The notes under the pieces: generated by a model
Told to the model about the DNA's origin: nothing
Databases searched by the model: none
What the model saw: the letters and a program-made list of their open reading frames with translations, nothing else
Translations under genes and position numbers: made by a program
Assembly: GCF_001556045.1 (NCBI RefSeq)
Contig: NZ_LSIC01000124.1
Coordinates: forward strand, 62,001 to 126,000
Direction of reading: 5' to 3'
Source: Bradyrhizobium sp. CCH5-F6
GTDB lineage: Bacteria; Pseudomonadota; Alphaproteobacteria; Rhizobiales; Xanthobacteraceae
Length of the DNA stretch: 64,000 bases
Shown here: piece after piece, positions 18,656 to 26,528 of the stretch
Numbering within the stretch: the stretch's first letter is position 1
Layout of the letters: the number at the start of each line of letters is the position of its first letter

Positions 18656-18841
18656 GTCCAGAAGATTCTCCGTGAAGGTGCATCACGAATTCTGGACGGC
18701 GCTTGTGCAGAAGCCGGGATCATGGTCTGCACGGTTTCAGGAGTCTTTTGCAGTTTTCGTGCAGGCGCACGTTTGTCTCTCGCGCGGCGTCACCCGCTTT
18801 GATAGGTGCGAAGCATTCGCTCCAATCGCGTGTGATGCATC

Positions 18842-20218
18842 ATGCAATTTCTCAATCGTCTCGGCCTCATCCTGCTCTGGCTCGCCGCGCCGCTCGCCGC
18901 ATTCGTGGCGGCGAACAAGAACGATCCCTATTTGCTGGTGCTGCGCGGCGCCGGAAACATCGCGCTTGTCGTCACAAGCATCTTGGTCGTCATCGTCCTG
19001 CTGCGTCGCGGGCATTGGCGCAGCATTGCGGGCAAGCTCCTCGTCTTGCTCTGGTGCCTGCCGCCGGTTCTGATGTCTGCGGCGCATGTCAGGTTCGAGC
19101 TGCGCAAGCACGATGTCCTCGGCGTCAGCGCCGCTGAGGCTCGCCAGCTCGGACCACATTTCATGGTCGGATACTCGTCCTTTCCAGAAGTTGCGCGCCT
19201 TGCTGAGCTGGGATTGATCGGCGGCGTCTATGTCACCCGCCACAACATCCGGGGACGGACGGTCGAGGCGTTGCGCGCCGAGCTCGCGGCGCTTCAGGAT
19301 ATCAGGCGGGCAGCCGGCCTGCCACCGCTGGTTGTCGCAGCAGACCAGGAAGGCGGCATCGTCGGGCATCTCGCGCCACCGCTGACCAAGGTGCCGGCGC
19401 TGGCGACCCTCACCGGCCTTGCTCCCGACGATCAGCAGGCCAAGGCCGAAGAGTTCGGCCGCATCCACGGGCGGGAGCTCGCGGGGCTCGGCGTCAACCT
19501 CAATCTCGCTCCGGTGCTCGACCTCAAGCCTCCGCCGCGGCGCAATCGTCTCGACTTCCACACGCTGATCGGGCAGCGCGCGATTGCCGCCGACCCCGTC
19601 GTCGTCAGCACGATCGCGAGCGCCTATGTTCGCGGGCTGGAAGAGTCGGGCGTCGGTGCCACCCTCAAGCATTTTCCCGGCATCGGCCGCGTGCACAGCG
19701 ACACCCATCACTTCAGCGCCAATCTCGATACGCCAGTGACCGAGCTGGAAGCAACGGACTGGCTGCCGTTCCGCGAGGTGCTGTCGCATTCGCGCAGCGC
19801 GCTGATGGTCGGTCACGTCACGTTGACCGCCGTCGATCCCGGCCGCGCCGCCTCTCATTCGAAGCTGGTCGTCCAAGGAATCATTCGCGACAAATGGGGG
19901 TACCGGGGCATGGTGATGACCGACGACCTCGTGATGGGTGCGATCTACCAGAACGACGTCTGCAAGGCCGTGGTGGAGGCGATCAATGCCGGTGTCGATC
20001 TGCTGCTGGTCGCCTATGACGGCACGCAGTTCTACCGCGTCTTCGCCTGCGCTCTCGACGGATCACGGCGGGGCAGGCTGGATGAGGCGATGCTGCGTGC
20101 GAGCGAGGCGCGCCTGAAGACGGGTTTTGCGGCCGAGCAGGCGCGCGCCGTCTCACGCGGTGACACTTCACGCGAAAAAACGCATACCGCCCCCCGCGTA
20201 TTGGCGAGGGGCGGTTGA
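18842..20218 (+). CDS. NagZ-like glycoside hydrolase family 3 enzyme, membrane-anchored
   Basis: A 458-residue protein. The first 75 residues hold two hydrophobic helices (LNRLGLILLWLAAPLAAFVA and IALVVTSILVVIVLL) and part of a third, then a GH3 barrel. It has the beta-N-acetylglucosaminidase signature: KHFPGIGRVHSDTHHF (substrate-binding and the His/Asp acid-base dyad of NagZ) and VMTDDLVMGA with the nucleophile aspartate. NagZ is normally a cytosolic recycling enzyme; the N-terminal helices here would place the catalytic domain at the membrane, perhaps on the periplasmic side, for turnover of muropeptides or another GlcNAc glycan. It is divergent from the DUF4173 gene and convergent with the catalase gene, whose terminator lies inside its 3' end. 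Confidence 0.87.
   Translation: MQFLNRLGLILLWLAAPLAAFVAANKNDPYLLVLRGAGNIALVVTSILVVIVLLRRGHWRSIAGKLLVLLWCLPPVLMSAAHVRFELRKHDVLGVSAAEARQLGPHFMVGYSSFPEVARLAELGLIGGVYVTRHNIRGRTVEALRAELAALQDIRRAAGLPPLVVAADQEGGIVGHLAPPLTKVPALATLTGLAPDDQQAKAEEFGRIHGRELAGLGVNLNLAPVLDLKPPPRRNRLDFHTLIGQRAIAADPVVVSTIASAYVRGLEESGVGATLKHFPGIGRVHSDTHHFSANLDTPVTELEATDWLPFREVLSHSRSALMVGHVTLTAVDPGRAASHSKLVVQGIIRDKWGYRGMVMTDDLVMGAIYQNDVCKAVVEAINAGVDLLLVAYDGTQFYRVFACALDGSRRGRLDEAMLRASEARLKTGFAAEQARAVSRGDTSREKTHTAPRVLARGG
20174..20215 (-). terminator. Intrinsic terminator for the catalase-DUF892 gene
   Basis: Read on the minus strand, ACCGCCCC (20215-20208) pairs with GGGGCGGT (20193-20186) and is followed within six bases by TTTTTT (20179-20174). 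This is a good rho-independent terminator 35 bases beyond the catalase stop. It lies inside the last codons of the convergent NagZ-like gene. Confidence 0.75.
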
Positions 20219-20249
20219 GTGCGGTGTGGCTGCGCGTGCGACAGTGCTT

Positions 20250-21521
20250 CTATTCGGCCTGCTCCAGCGGCGCGGGCATCTTCGCCACGGACATCAGCGA
20301 ACGCGCTACCTGATTCAGCAGGAGATCGGCGTTCTCCTCCTCCGCGAGTGACTTCGAGAGCAGAGCGACGATCGCGCTGTGCCGGAGTTGCTGCGCCAGG
20401 TTGCGTGCCGTGGTGTAGCCCGACATCTCGTAATGCTCGACGCGCTGGGCCGCTGAGATCAGCGCGAGGTCGGCGGCGGCGTCCTCCTTCTCCTCGCCTT
20501 CCTTCATGACCTCCTGGCCTTCCTCGATCAGGCCCATCATGCCCTTGCATGGCTTGGCCCGCGCACTCTCGCCGAGCAGCTGGAAGCATTCATTGATGCG
20601 CTCGACCTGGTTCTCCGTCTCGGCCAGATGCTGCTCGAACAGTTCGCGCAGCTGGTCGAAGCGCGCGGCCTGGGCCATCTTGGGAAGCGCCTTGGTCAAC
20701 TGCTTCTCGGCATGGAGGATGTCGCGCAGCTCGTGAAGCAGAAGGTCGGTCAGGCCCGACTCGTCGACGGGCGACGAGCTCTCCGCGACGATCGACGGGG
20801 CTGAACCGGGATCGGAAGACTGGAGGGCAGGCGATTCCGTGAATACCCAGTCTTCGCCTTCGTTCCAGGGGCCGCGGGTGTCGATCTCGCCGTGATCACC
20901 GCTGCCGGTGGAATCGTTGAAATACTGGTTCACGAGACCCGGCGTCGGAGCAATCCTGCCGATACTGAAGGCCGGCTTCGACAGGCTTTCGAGCGCTCGC
21001 GCGAACGCCTTCATATGCGTGATCTCTCGTGTCATCAGGAACTGCAGCGCGTCCTTGCTGCCGGCGTCATCGCAGAAATTGATCAGTCGTTCGTAGACGA
21101 TTTTTGCACGCGCCTCGGCGGCGATGTTGCTGCGGAGATCGACGTCGAGCTCGCCGGTGATCTTGAGATAGTCGGCAGTCCAGGGATTGCCTTGCGAGTT
21201 GAACAGATTGACGCCGCCGCCGCCGGCAATCGCAATCAGCGGATCGGCTTCGGCCGCCTGTCGGTCGTTCTTCGAAGGCGCAAGGTGCATCCGGGCAAGG
21301 CAACCGACGACTTCGAGATGGCTGAGCTCTTCGGTGCCGATGTCCATCAGCAGGTCCTTGCGGTCTGGATCCTCGCAATTCAGCCCTTGAATCGAATACT
21401 GCATCGCCGCCGCAAGTTCGCCGTTGGCGCCGCCGAACTGCTCGAGGAGCATATTGCCGAAGCGCGGATCGGGTTCGTCGACGCGCACGGTGAACATCAG
21501 CTTCTTGACGTGGTGATACAT
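20250..21521 (-). CDS. Manganese catalase fused to DUF892 ferritin-like domain
   Basis: A 423-residue fusion. Residues 1-222 are a non-haem manganese catalase: MYHHVKKLMFTVRVDEPDP, then carboxylate/histidine metal ligands in GELAAAMQY, EELSHLE, EARAKIVYE and REITHMKAF. An acidic serine/proline linker (about 223-254) leads to a complete DUF892/YciE-like four-helix domain (255-423: LLLHELRDILHAEKQL, EHYEMSGYTTARNLA). The first part dismutates H2O2; the second belongs to a stress-linked ferritin-like family of uncertain activity. Together they suggest combined peroxide and metal handling. Start chosen at the canonical MYHHVK. It is followed by its own terminator and lies next to a TetR/PspA envelope-stress module. 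Confidence 0.9.
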   Translation of the reverse strand: MYHHVKKLMFTVRVDEPDPRFGNMLLEQFGGANGELAAAMQYSIQGLNCEDPDRKDLLMDIGTEELSHLEVVGCLARMHLAPSKNDRQAAEADPLIAIAGGGGVNLFNSQGNPWTADYLKITGELDVDLRSNIAAEARAKIVYERLINFCDDAGSKDALQFLMTREITHMKAFARALESLSKPAFSIGRIAPTPGLVNQYFNDSTGSGDHGEIDTRGPWNEGEDWVFTESPALQSSDPGSAPSIVAESSSPVDESGLTDLLLHELRDILHAEKQLTKALPKMAQAARFDQLRELFEQHLAETENQVERINECFQLLGESARAKPCKGMMGLIEEGQEVMKEGEEKEDAAADLALISAAQRVEHYEMSGYTTARNLAQQLRHSAIVALLSKSLAEEENADLLLNQVARSLMSVAKMPAPLEQAE

Positions 21522-21675
21522 GGGACGGCTCGCGCTATGAGGGAAACTACGGCGACAACGGGCCCTTGGAATGATCGTTCCTCGCCATCCTGGAGATTCA
21601 GGCTTGCGACGACCAAGAAGTCGCGCGAAGCGCGAATGCGCCTTCGCTGTTGCCGGCGAACTCTGCTGATCGCCT

Positions 21676-22284
21676 TTAAGCGGCCCGTCCGACCAGTCCG
21701 TCAATCATTGCGCGCACGAGCGTCGCGATCTCCTTGCGCAGCGCCGGCAGCGGTACAGCGACGAGCTTCTGCTCCAGTCCCAGCGCCACCATGCCATGCA
21801 CGGCCGAGAACAGGCTGCGCGCCGTAATGCCGAGTTCCTCAGGGCTGCGCTCTGGAAACAGTGCGGCGAGCGGCTGGTAGATGTGGCGGAACAGCTGCAT
21901 CTGGTCGTTGACGGACCAGTCGGGGACGACCTTGTCGGCCTCCATTCGATGCTCGAACAGCGCGCGCCAGAGTTGGAGATTCTCGGCGGCGAAATCGCAA
22001 TAGGCGATCGCGATGCGGACCAATGCCTCCCGCGGCGATAGGTCGCCCGCGCTCACCGCCAAGCTGAGCGTCTCGTCGAGCCGGATCAAGGTGCGCGAGC
22101 CGACCCGCAGAATCAGCTCGTCCATGTCGGCCACGAGATTGTAGACCGCGCCATTGGCGCAGCCGATCTCGCGGGCCAGATCGCGGGTTTTCAGGCCGGC
22201 CAATCCCCGGGTCGCGATCATCCGCTCCGCGGCCTGGATCAACTCCAGTCGCAATTTCTCGCGTCGTTCCAAGGCCTTAGTCAT
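21676..22284 (-). CDS. TetR-family transcriptional regulator
   Basis: A 202-residue regulator with a typical N-terminal helix-turn-helix (AAERMIATRGLAGLKTRDLA, then IGCANGAVYNLVADMDELIL) and a ligand-binding C-terminal domain whose last part (SLFSAVHGMVALGLEQKL) resembles the TetR_C WHG class. It is transcribed divergently from the PspA-like and YiaA-like genes, and the 103-base space contains three palindromes of similar design, so it almost certainly represses itself and those genes. The ATG at 22284 was preferred because a TTG at 22314 would place the first palindrome inside the coding region; neither has a strong ribosome binding site. Confidence 0.9.
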   Translation of the reverse strand: MTKALERREKLRLELIQAAERMIATRGLAGLKTRDLAREIGCANGAVYNLVADMDELILRVGSRTLIRLDETLSLAVSAGDLSPREALVRIAIAYCDFAAENLQLWRALFEHRMEADKVVPDWSVNDQMQLFRHIYQPLAALFPERSPEELGITARSLFSAVHGMVALGLEQKLVAVPLPALRKEIATLVRAMIDGLVGRAA

Positions 22285-22300
22285 TTTTTTATCAAATTCA

Positions 22301-22371
22301 TGAGCGATGCTCAAAATTATCTTGAACGATGTTCAAGTTGCCTGCTACAAACCATCCGTGAGCAACGCTCA
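22301..22371. promoter_or_regulatory. Three palindromic operators between tetR and pspA-like genes
   Basis: Three inverted repeats with a 3-base centre: TGAGC-GAT-GCTCA (22301-22313), CTTGAAC-GAT-GTTCAAG (22321-22337) and TGAGC-AAC-GCTCA (22359-22371). Centres are 22 and 36 bases apart. A -35-like TTGAAC (22322-22327) with CTACAA (22345-22350) at 17-base spacing would make operator 2 overlap the plus-strand promoter. The arrangement fits autoregulation plus repression of the downstream envelope genes. Confidence 0.75.
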
Positions 22372-22387
22372 TAACAGGGAGCAGCAT

Positions 22388-23083
22388 ATGTTCAAGACTG
22401 TAGTGACACTCTTCCGCGGCAGCGTAGCTGCGGCGGGCGAGGAGCTGGAGGAACGCACGGCCCTTCTGATCCTGGATCAGCAGATGCGCGACGCGGCCGC
22501 CGCCGTCGAACGCAGCAAGCGGACGCTGGCGCTGGCAATCGCACAGGACCAGCAGGAAGGCCGCAAGCTCGAGGCGACCGTCGCCCGCATCGCCGATCTC
22601 GAGACCCGTGCGGTCGCGGCGCTCGACGGCGGCCGCGAGGATCTCGCCCGGGACGCGGCCGAAGCCATTGCCGGCCTGGAGGCCGACCGCGATGCCGCGA
22701 TGACGGCGCGCGCGCTGTTCGCGACCGAGATCGCCCGGTTGAAGTGGCATGTCGCGAACGCGCAGGCGCGCATCACCGAGCTCGATCGCGGCCGTCGCGT
22801 CGCCCGAGCCTCGGAGGCGGTGCACTCGCTTCGCCGCAGCGGCATCGAGGCGGCACGTCCTTACGAATCCACGCTGCCCGAGGCGGAGAGCACCTTGCGG
22901 CGCCTGCGCGAGCGGCAGATGGAGGCCCAGGCCGCCGACGATGCGCTGGTCGAGCTCGATGCGGCTACCGGTCCGCTCGCCACCGCCGAGAGACTCGCCG
23001 AGCAGGGTTTTGGTCCGCGGCTCAAGACCACTGCGGACGACGTGCTGGCACGGTTGAAGTCCAGGCATACGCCGACGGTCTGA
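22388..23083 (+). CDS. PspA/IM30-family envelope stress protein
   Basis: A 231-residue, almost entirely helical coiled-coil protein that starts MFKTVVTLFRGSVAAAGEEL and is rich in A, E, R and L heptads, as in PspA/IM30/Vipp1 proteins. These bind and stabilise stressed inner membranes by forming ESCRT-III-like polymers. The repeated A-x-x-x-AL-DGGRE-DLARDAAEAI stretch in the middle resembles the helical hairpin of the family. It is preceded by AGGGAG and lies directly behind the triple operator of the divergent TetR regulator, and before a YiaA-like membrane gene; the pair looks like a regulated membrane-protection operon. Confidence 0.85.
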   Translation: MFKTVVTLFRGSVAAAGEELEERTALLILDQQMRDAAAAVERSKRTLALAIAQDQQEGRKLEATVARIADLETRAVAALDGGREDLARDAAEAIAGLEADRDAAMTARALFATEIARLKWHVANAQARITELDRGRRVARASEAVHSLRRSGIEAARPYESTLPEAESTLRRLRERQMEAQAADDALVELDAATGPLATAERLAEQGFGPRLKTTADDVLARLKSRHTPTV

Positions 23084-23122
23084 TCTCACACCCAAACCTC
23101 GATCGAACAACAGGAGACCATC

Positions 23123-23398
23123 ATGAACCAGAACGGCCAGCCCCACAGCAGCGCCTGGGTGACCTTCACTTACGTGTCCTTCGCAGCCTCCGCGTTCCTC
23201 TTGGCCGTCGGCGTCTTCTTCCTGCCGATCGACCTCTGGATGAAAGGCTATCTCACGATGGGCATCGTGATGTTGATCCAGACTTGCATCACCCTGACCA
23301 AGACCGTGCGCGACAATCACGAGAGCAGCCGGCTGGTGAACCGTATCGAGGACGCGAAGGCCGAGCGTTTGCTGATGGAGGTTTCCAAGGCGGCCTAA
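23123..23398 (+). CDS. YiaA/YiaB-family inner membrane protein
   Basis: A 91-residue protein with two transmembrane helices (VTFTYVSFAASAFLLAVGVF and MKGYLTMGIVMLIQTCITLT) and a charged C-terminal helix (ESSRLVNRIEDAKAERLL). The SFAAS...PIDLWMKGYLTMG pattern is that of the YiaAB domain. It starts at ATG 23123 after GGAG and follows the PspA-like gene by 39 bases, so both are under the TetR operators. It is probably the membrane partner or anchor for the PspA-like coiled coil; this is inferred from the operon. Confidence 0.88.
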   Translation: MNQNGQPHSSAWVTFTYVSFAASAFLLAVGVFFLPIDLWMKGYLTMGIVMLIQTCITLTKTVRDNHESSRLVNRIEDAKAERLLMEVSKAA

Positions 23399-23576
23399 AG
23401 GCCGCTTGAACCGGCCCGGACGAGGAGCAAGAGAGCCGCGGAGCAACACGCTTCGCCGCTCTCGCGTCTGGAACCATCCGGAATGACGTCTTGATGGGCC
23501 GGCGGTCCTCATCACGATTGTGATTCGAATGCAGGTGCGTTATGGCTCTCGCGCTTTCCAGAGGCGGAGACGAGCT

Positions 23577-23783
23577 TTGTCGAAACAATCCTTGCGCGAA
23601 GAGGCCGAACGCCTGATCCGCGAATCGATGGAAAAGAAGACCGTCGTCGTCAAGCAGGGCACGACCCGCATCGAGGCGGTTTGCGGCAAGTGCGGCGCCC
23701 CGAACCGGGTCCAGGCGGAAAAGGGACAGGCCAGGGTCAAGTTTGCGTGCAAGCAATGTGGGCACAAGCAGGAGACCTTGTAG
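23577..23783 (+). CDS. Small zinc-ribbon protein
   Basis: A 68-residue protein: a basic/acidic helix (LREEAERLIRESMEKK), a beta segment (TVVVKQGTTRIEAV), then C-G-K-C-G and C-K-Q-C-G separated by 18 residues, forming a single Cys4 zinc ribbon. No partner is evident; such ribbons bind nucleic acid or act in assembly of larger complexes. The TTG at 23577 has GGAG at 23566-23569 at ideal spacing; an in-frame ATG at 23529 would add 16 arginine-rich residues and lacks a clear site. The gap 23399-23576 before it holds no recognised feature. Confidence 0.65.
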   Translation: MSKQSLREEAERLIRESMEKKTVVVKQGTTRIEAVCGKCGAPNRVQAEKGQARVKFACKQCGHKQETL

Positions 23784-23819
23784 TCGGGCCCTCTGATCTC
23801 ACGGTGCTGTCGCGCTCCA

Positions 23820-23838
23820 GCTCCTCAAGCTGAGGAGC
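23820..23838. terminator. Short hairpin between convergent genes
   Basis: GCTCCTCA (23820-23827) and TGAGGAGC (23831-23838) form a perfect 8-bp stem with a 3-base loop between the zinc-ribbon and SDR genes, which converge. There is no T tract on either side, so termination would need Rho or be weak. Confidence 0.45.
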
Positions 23839-23887
23839 GGCACTTCGAGTCGCATCGACGGCCTCGCGCCCCATGAGGTTTCGACAG

Positions 23888-24733
23888 TCAGTCACTCTCC
23901 ACGAATGTCTTGAATGCATCCGCGTAATCCGGATGCCAGCGCGACAATGGCGGGCGGTTCTCGACGATGTCGCCCGCGGCCCAGAGCATACGCTTCTCGT
24001 CGAGGGCGCGCGGCACGTCGTTGTCCGGGCACAGAATGTAGAAATCGCCCACCTCGAGCCGCGCCAGCATGAAATCGACCGTCTGTTCCGGCGTCCAGGC
24101 GCCGGCCGGCTTCTCGGTCCGTCCCTTCGCGGTCAGGCCGGTGAACACGAAGCCCGGGATCAACAGATGTGCCGTGATGAGGCAGCCCTTCGTGTTGCGC
24201 AGCTCGTGTTGGAGCGCCTCGGTGAACGCTTTCACGCCGGCCTTCGAAACATTGTAGGCGGGGTCGCCCGGCGGCGTGGTGATGCCCTGCTTGGAGCCGG
24301 TGTTGATGATGAGGCCGCGCCGGCCGCGTGCGATCATGTTCGGCGCGAAGATTCGCGAGCCGTTGATGATGCCCCACATGTTGACACCGATGATGCGCTG
24401 CCAATGGTCGGGCTCCCCGAACAGCGTGCTGCCCGGTTGGATGCCTGCATTGTTCATGAGGATGTCGGTGCCGCCGAAGCGTTCGCGCACGGCGCGTTCC
24501 AGTTCCGTCACGCTCTCGGCCTTGCTGACATCGACGGCGGCGGTCATCACGTTTGCCGAAGCCGTGACGGATGACAGTTTTGTTGCAGTCTCCGCCAGCC
24601 GTGCCTCGTCGACATCCGCGACACACACCTTCATCCCGGCGCGCGCAAAGGCGGTGGCGGCAGCAAATCCGATGCCGGATGCACCACCCGTGATCACGGC
24701 AACATTATCTTTGACGATGGCGGGATGTGGCAT
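23888..24733 (-). CDS. Short-chain dehydrogenase/reductase
   Basis: A 281-residue classical SDR. The Rossmann motif is VITGGASGIGFAAA (about residues 12-25), followed by DVDEARL (acidic residue favouring NAD), NNAG in the fourth strand, and the catalytic Ser-Tyr-Lys in NTGSKQGI ... YNVSKAG. The C terminus lacks a membrane helix. Substrate is not evident. It is divergent from an aldehyde dehydrogenase gene with a 181-base shared promoter region, so the two may be co-controlled and act on an alcohol/aldehyde pair. The ATG at 24733 removes an unlikely 21-residue extension. Confidence 0.9.
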   Translation of the reverse strand: MPHPAIVKDNVAVITGGASGIGFAAATAFARAGMKVCVADVDEARLAETATKLSSVTASANVMTAAVDVSKAESVTELERAVRERFGGTDILMNNAGIQPGSTLFGEPDHWQRIIGVNMWGIINGSRIFAPNMIARGRRGLIINTGSKQGITTPPGDPAYNVSKAGVKAFTEALQHELRNTKGCLITAHLLIPGFVFTGLTAKGRTEKPAGAWTPEQTVDFMLARLEVGDFYILCPDNDVPRALDEKRMLWAAGDIVENRPPLSRWHPDYADAFKTFVESD

Positions 24734-24914
24734 GGATCGTCTCCGTGGAGGGCTCTCGGTCGAGTTATAACATGGCAGCAGTCCGACCCTGTACAAGTCG
24801 GCATGGGAGCTCTTCGTCCTGCGCTGCCTTTACGCCTATCCGGCACGGCTGTATCCTCGACCGAGCGATCCCGCCCAGATCGAGCCAATCAATCACCTGA
24901 CAGGGAGTGCAGCC

Positions 24915-26411
24915 ATGGCTGTGTCGCAGGCTATTCCGATCACGCGCCATCCGTTCGCCAACGGTTCCTACAAGCAGATGCTGATCGACGGGAAGTGGGT
25001 CGATGCCGCCTCCGGCAAGCGTTTCGAGACCCGCAATCCCGCCACCGGCGAGCTGCTCGCCACCGTCGCCGAAGGCGACAAGGAAGACATCGATCGTGCG
25101 GTTGCCGCCGCCCGCCGCGCCTTCGAGGGCCCCTGGAGCAAGGTCAAGCCGTTCGAGCGGCAGAACCTGCTCTTGAAGCTCGCTGACCTCGTCGAGAAGA
25201 ATTTCGACGAGTTGTCGCAGCTCGACACGCTCGACATGGGCGCGCCGCTCAGCCGCACCCGCGCCTATCGGCTGCGCGCCGTCGGCATGCTGCGCTACTA
25301 TGCCGGCCAGGCCACCGCAATCCATGGCGAGACCATCGAGAACTCGCTGCCGGGCGAAATCTTCTCCTACACGCTGAAGGAGCCGATCGGCGTCGTCGGC
25401 GCCATCATTCCCTGGAACGGTCCGCTCACAGCGACGATCTGGAAGATCGGTCCTGCAATCGCGACCGGCTGCACCGTGGTGCTCAAGCCCGCTGAGGAGG
25501 CGCCGCTGACGTCGCTGCGCATCGCCGAACTGGCGATGGAAGCGGGCGTGCCGCCCGGCGTCATCAACGTCGTGCCCGGCTATGGCGAGACCGCGGGCGC
25601 TGCGCTCGCCTCGCATCACGACGTCGACAAGGTCGCCTTCACCGGCTCGCACGTCACGGGCCAGTCGATCATCCGAGCCTCCGCCGGCAACCTCAAGCGC
25701 GTCTCGCTCGAGCTCGGCGGCAAGTCGCCGGACATCGTGTTCGCGGACGCCGACCTCGATGCCGCCGTGCCGGGCGCGGCGATGGCGGTGTTCGCCAATT
25801 CGGGGCAGATCTGCAGCGCCGGTACACGCCTGTTCGTCGAGCAATCGATCTATGACGAGTTCGTCGGCCGCGTCGCCGAGTTCGGCAAGAAGCTGCAAGT
25901 CGGCAACGGCCTCGATCCCAACGTACAGATCGGACCGCTCGTCTCCGAGCAGCAACTCGAGCGCGTCACCGGCTATCTCGACATCGGCCAGAAGGAAGGC
26001 GCGAAGGCGCTCGCCGGCGGCGGCCGCGTCACCGAAGGCGCGCTGTCGAAGGGCTTCTTCGTCTCACCGACGGTATTCGCGGGCGTTGAGGACAATATGC
26101 GCATCGCGCAGGAGGAGATTTTCGGTCCCGTCATCTCCGCGATCGCGTTCAAGGACATGGATGAGTTGGTCAAGCGCGCCAACAACACCACGTTCGGCCT
26201 CGGCTCCGGCCTGTGGACGCGTGACGTCAGCAAGGCCCATGCGGTGGCGAAGCGCCTGCGTGCCGGCTCGGTGTGGGTCAACTGCTACCAGGCGATGGAC
26301 CCGGCCGTGCCGTTCGGCGGTTACAAGATGAGCGGCTACGGTCGCGAATCCGGCAAGCAGCACGTCGAGGAGTATCTCAACGTGAAGGCGGTCTGGATCA
26401 AGACGGCGTAA
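24915..26411 (+). CDS. NAD(P)-dependent aldehyde dehydrogenase
   Basis: A 498-residue member of the ALDH superfamily. Visible are IIPWNGPL (cofactor-adjacent), KPAEEAPLT (cofactor lysine), FTGSHVTGQ, the general-base Glu in LELGGKSPDIVF, the catalytic Cys in NSGQICSAGT, EEIFGPV and the C-terminal PFGGYKMSGYGRE. The sequence is nearest the betaine-aldehyde/phenylacetaldehyde group (class 1/2 ALDH). It oxidises an aldehyde to the acid in the cytosol. Neighbours are a divergent SDR and downstream an Old Yellow Enzyme and a ThDP decarboxylase-like enzyme that would generate aldehydes from 2-oxo acids, so it may be the finishing step for aryl aldehydes. A hairpin terminator follows. Confidence 0.93.
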   Translation: MAVSQAIPITRHPFANGSYKQMLIDGKWVDAASGKRFETRNPATGELLATVAEGDKEDIDRAVAAARRAFEGPWSKVKPFERQNLLLKLADLVEKNFDELSQLDTLDMGAPLSRTRAYRLRAVGMLRYYAGQATAIHGETIENSLPGEIFSYTLKEPIGVVGAIIPWNGPLTATIWKIGPAIATGCTVVLKPAEEAPLTSLRIAELAMEAGVPPGVINVVPGYGETAGAALASHHDVDKVAFTGSHVTGQSIIRASAGNLKRVSLELGGKSPDIVFADADLDAAVPGAAMAVFANSGQICSAGTRLFVEQSIYDEFVGRVAEFGKKLQVGNGLDPNVQIGPLVSEQQLERVTGYLDIGQKEGAKALAGGGRVTEGALSKGFFVSPTVFAGVEDNMRIAQEEIFGPVISAIAFKDMDELVKRANNTTFGLGSGLWTRDVSKAHAVAKRLRAGSVWVNCYQAMDPAVPFGGYKMSGYGRESGKQHVEEYLNVKAVWIKTA

Positions 26412-26454
26412 GGGCTGTTCCTCCGCGTTCCGCGAGGGGGAATATCTGCTTCTT

Positions 26455-26487
26455 GTGGGGCGGCGCCTTTGCCGGTGGCCGCCCCAC
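26455..26487 (+). terminator. GC-rich hairpin after the aldehyde dehydrogenase gene
   Basis: GTGGGGCGGC (26455-26464) and GCCGCCCCAC (26478-26487) form a perfect 10-bp stem with a 13-base loop, 44 bases after the stop. The following bases are only mildly T-rich (GCTATATGATC), so it is a strong structure but not a textbook intrinsic terminator. Confidence 0.6.
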
Positions 26488-26528
26488 GCTATATGATCAG
26501 CATCCTTCCATAGAAAATCGGTGCCAGC

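Noticed and set aside
17061..18686. A 541-codon open frame overlapping the DUF4173 gene in another frame
   Set aside because: The alternative frame has no hydrophobic pattern; the chosen frame has clear transmembrane helices and family blocks.
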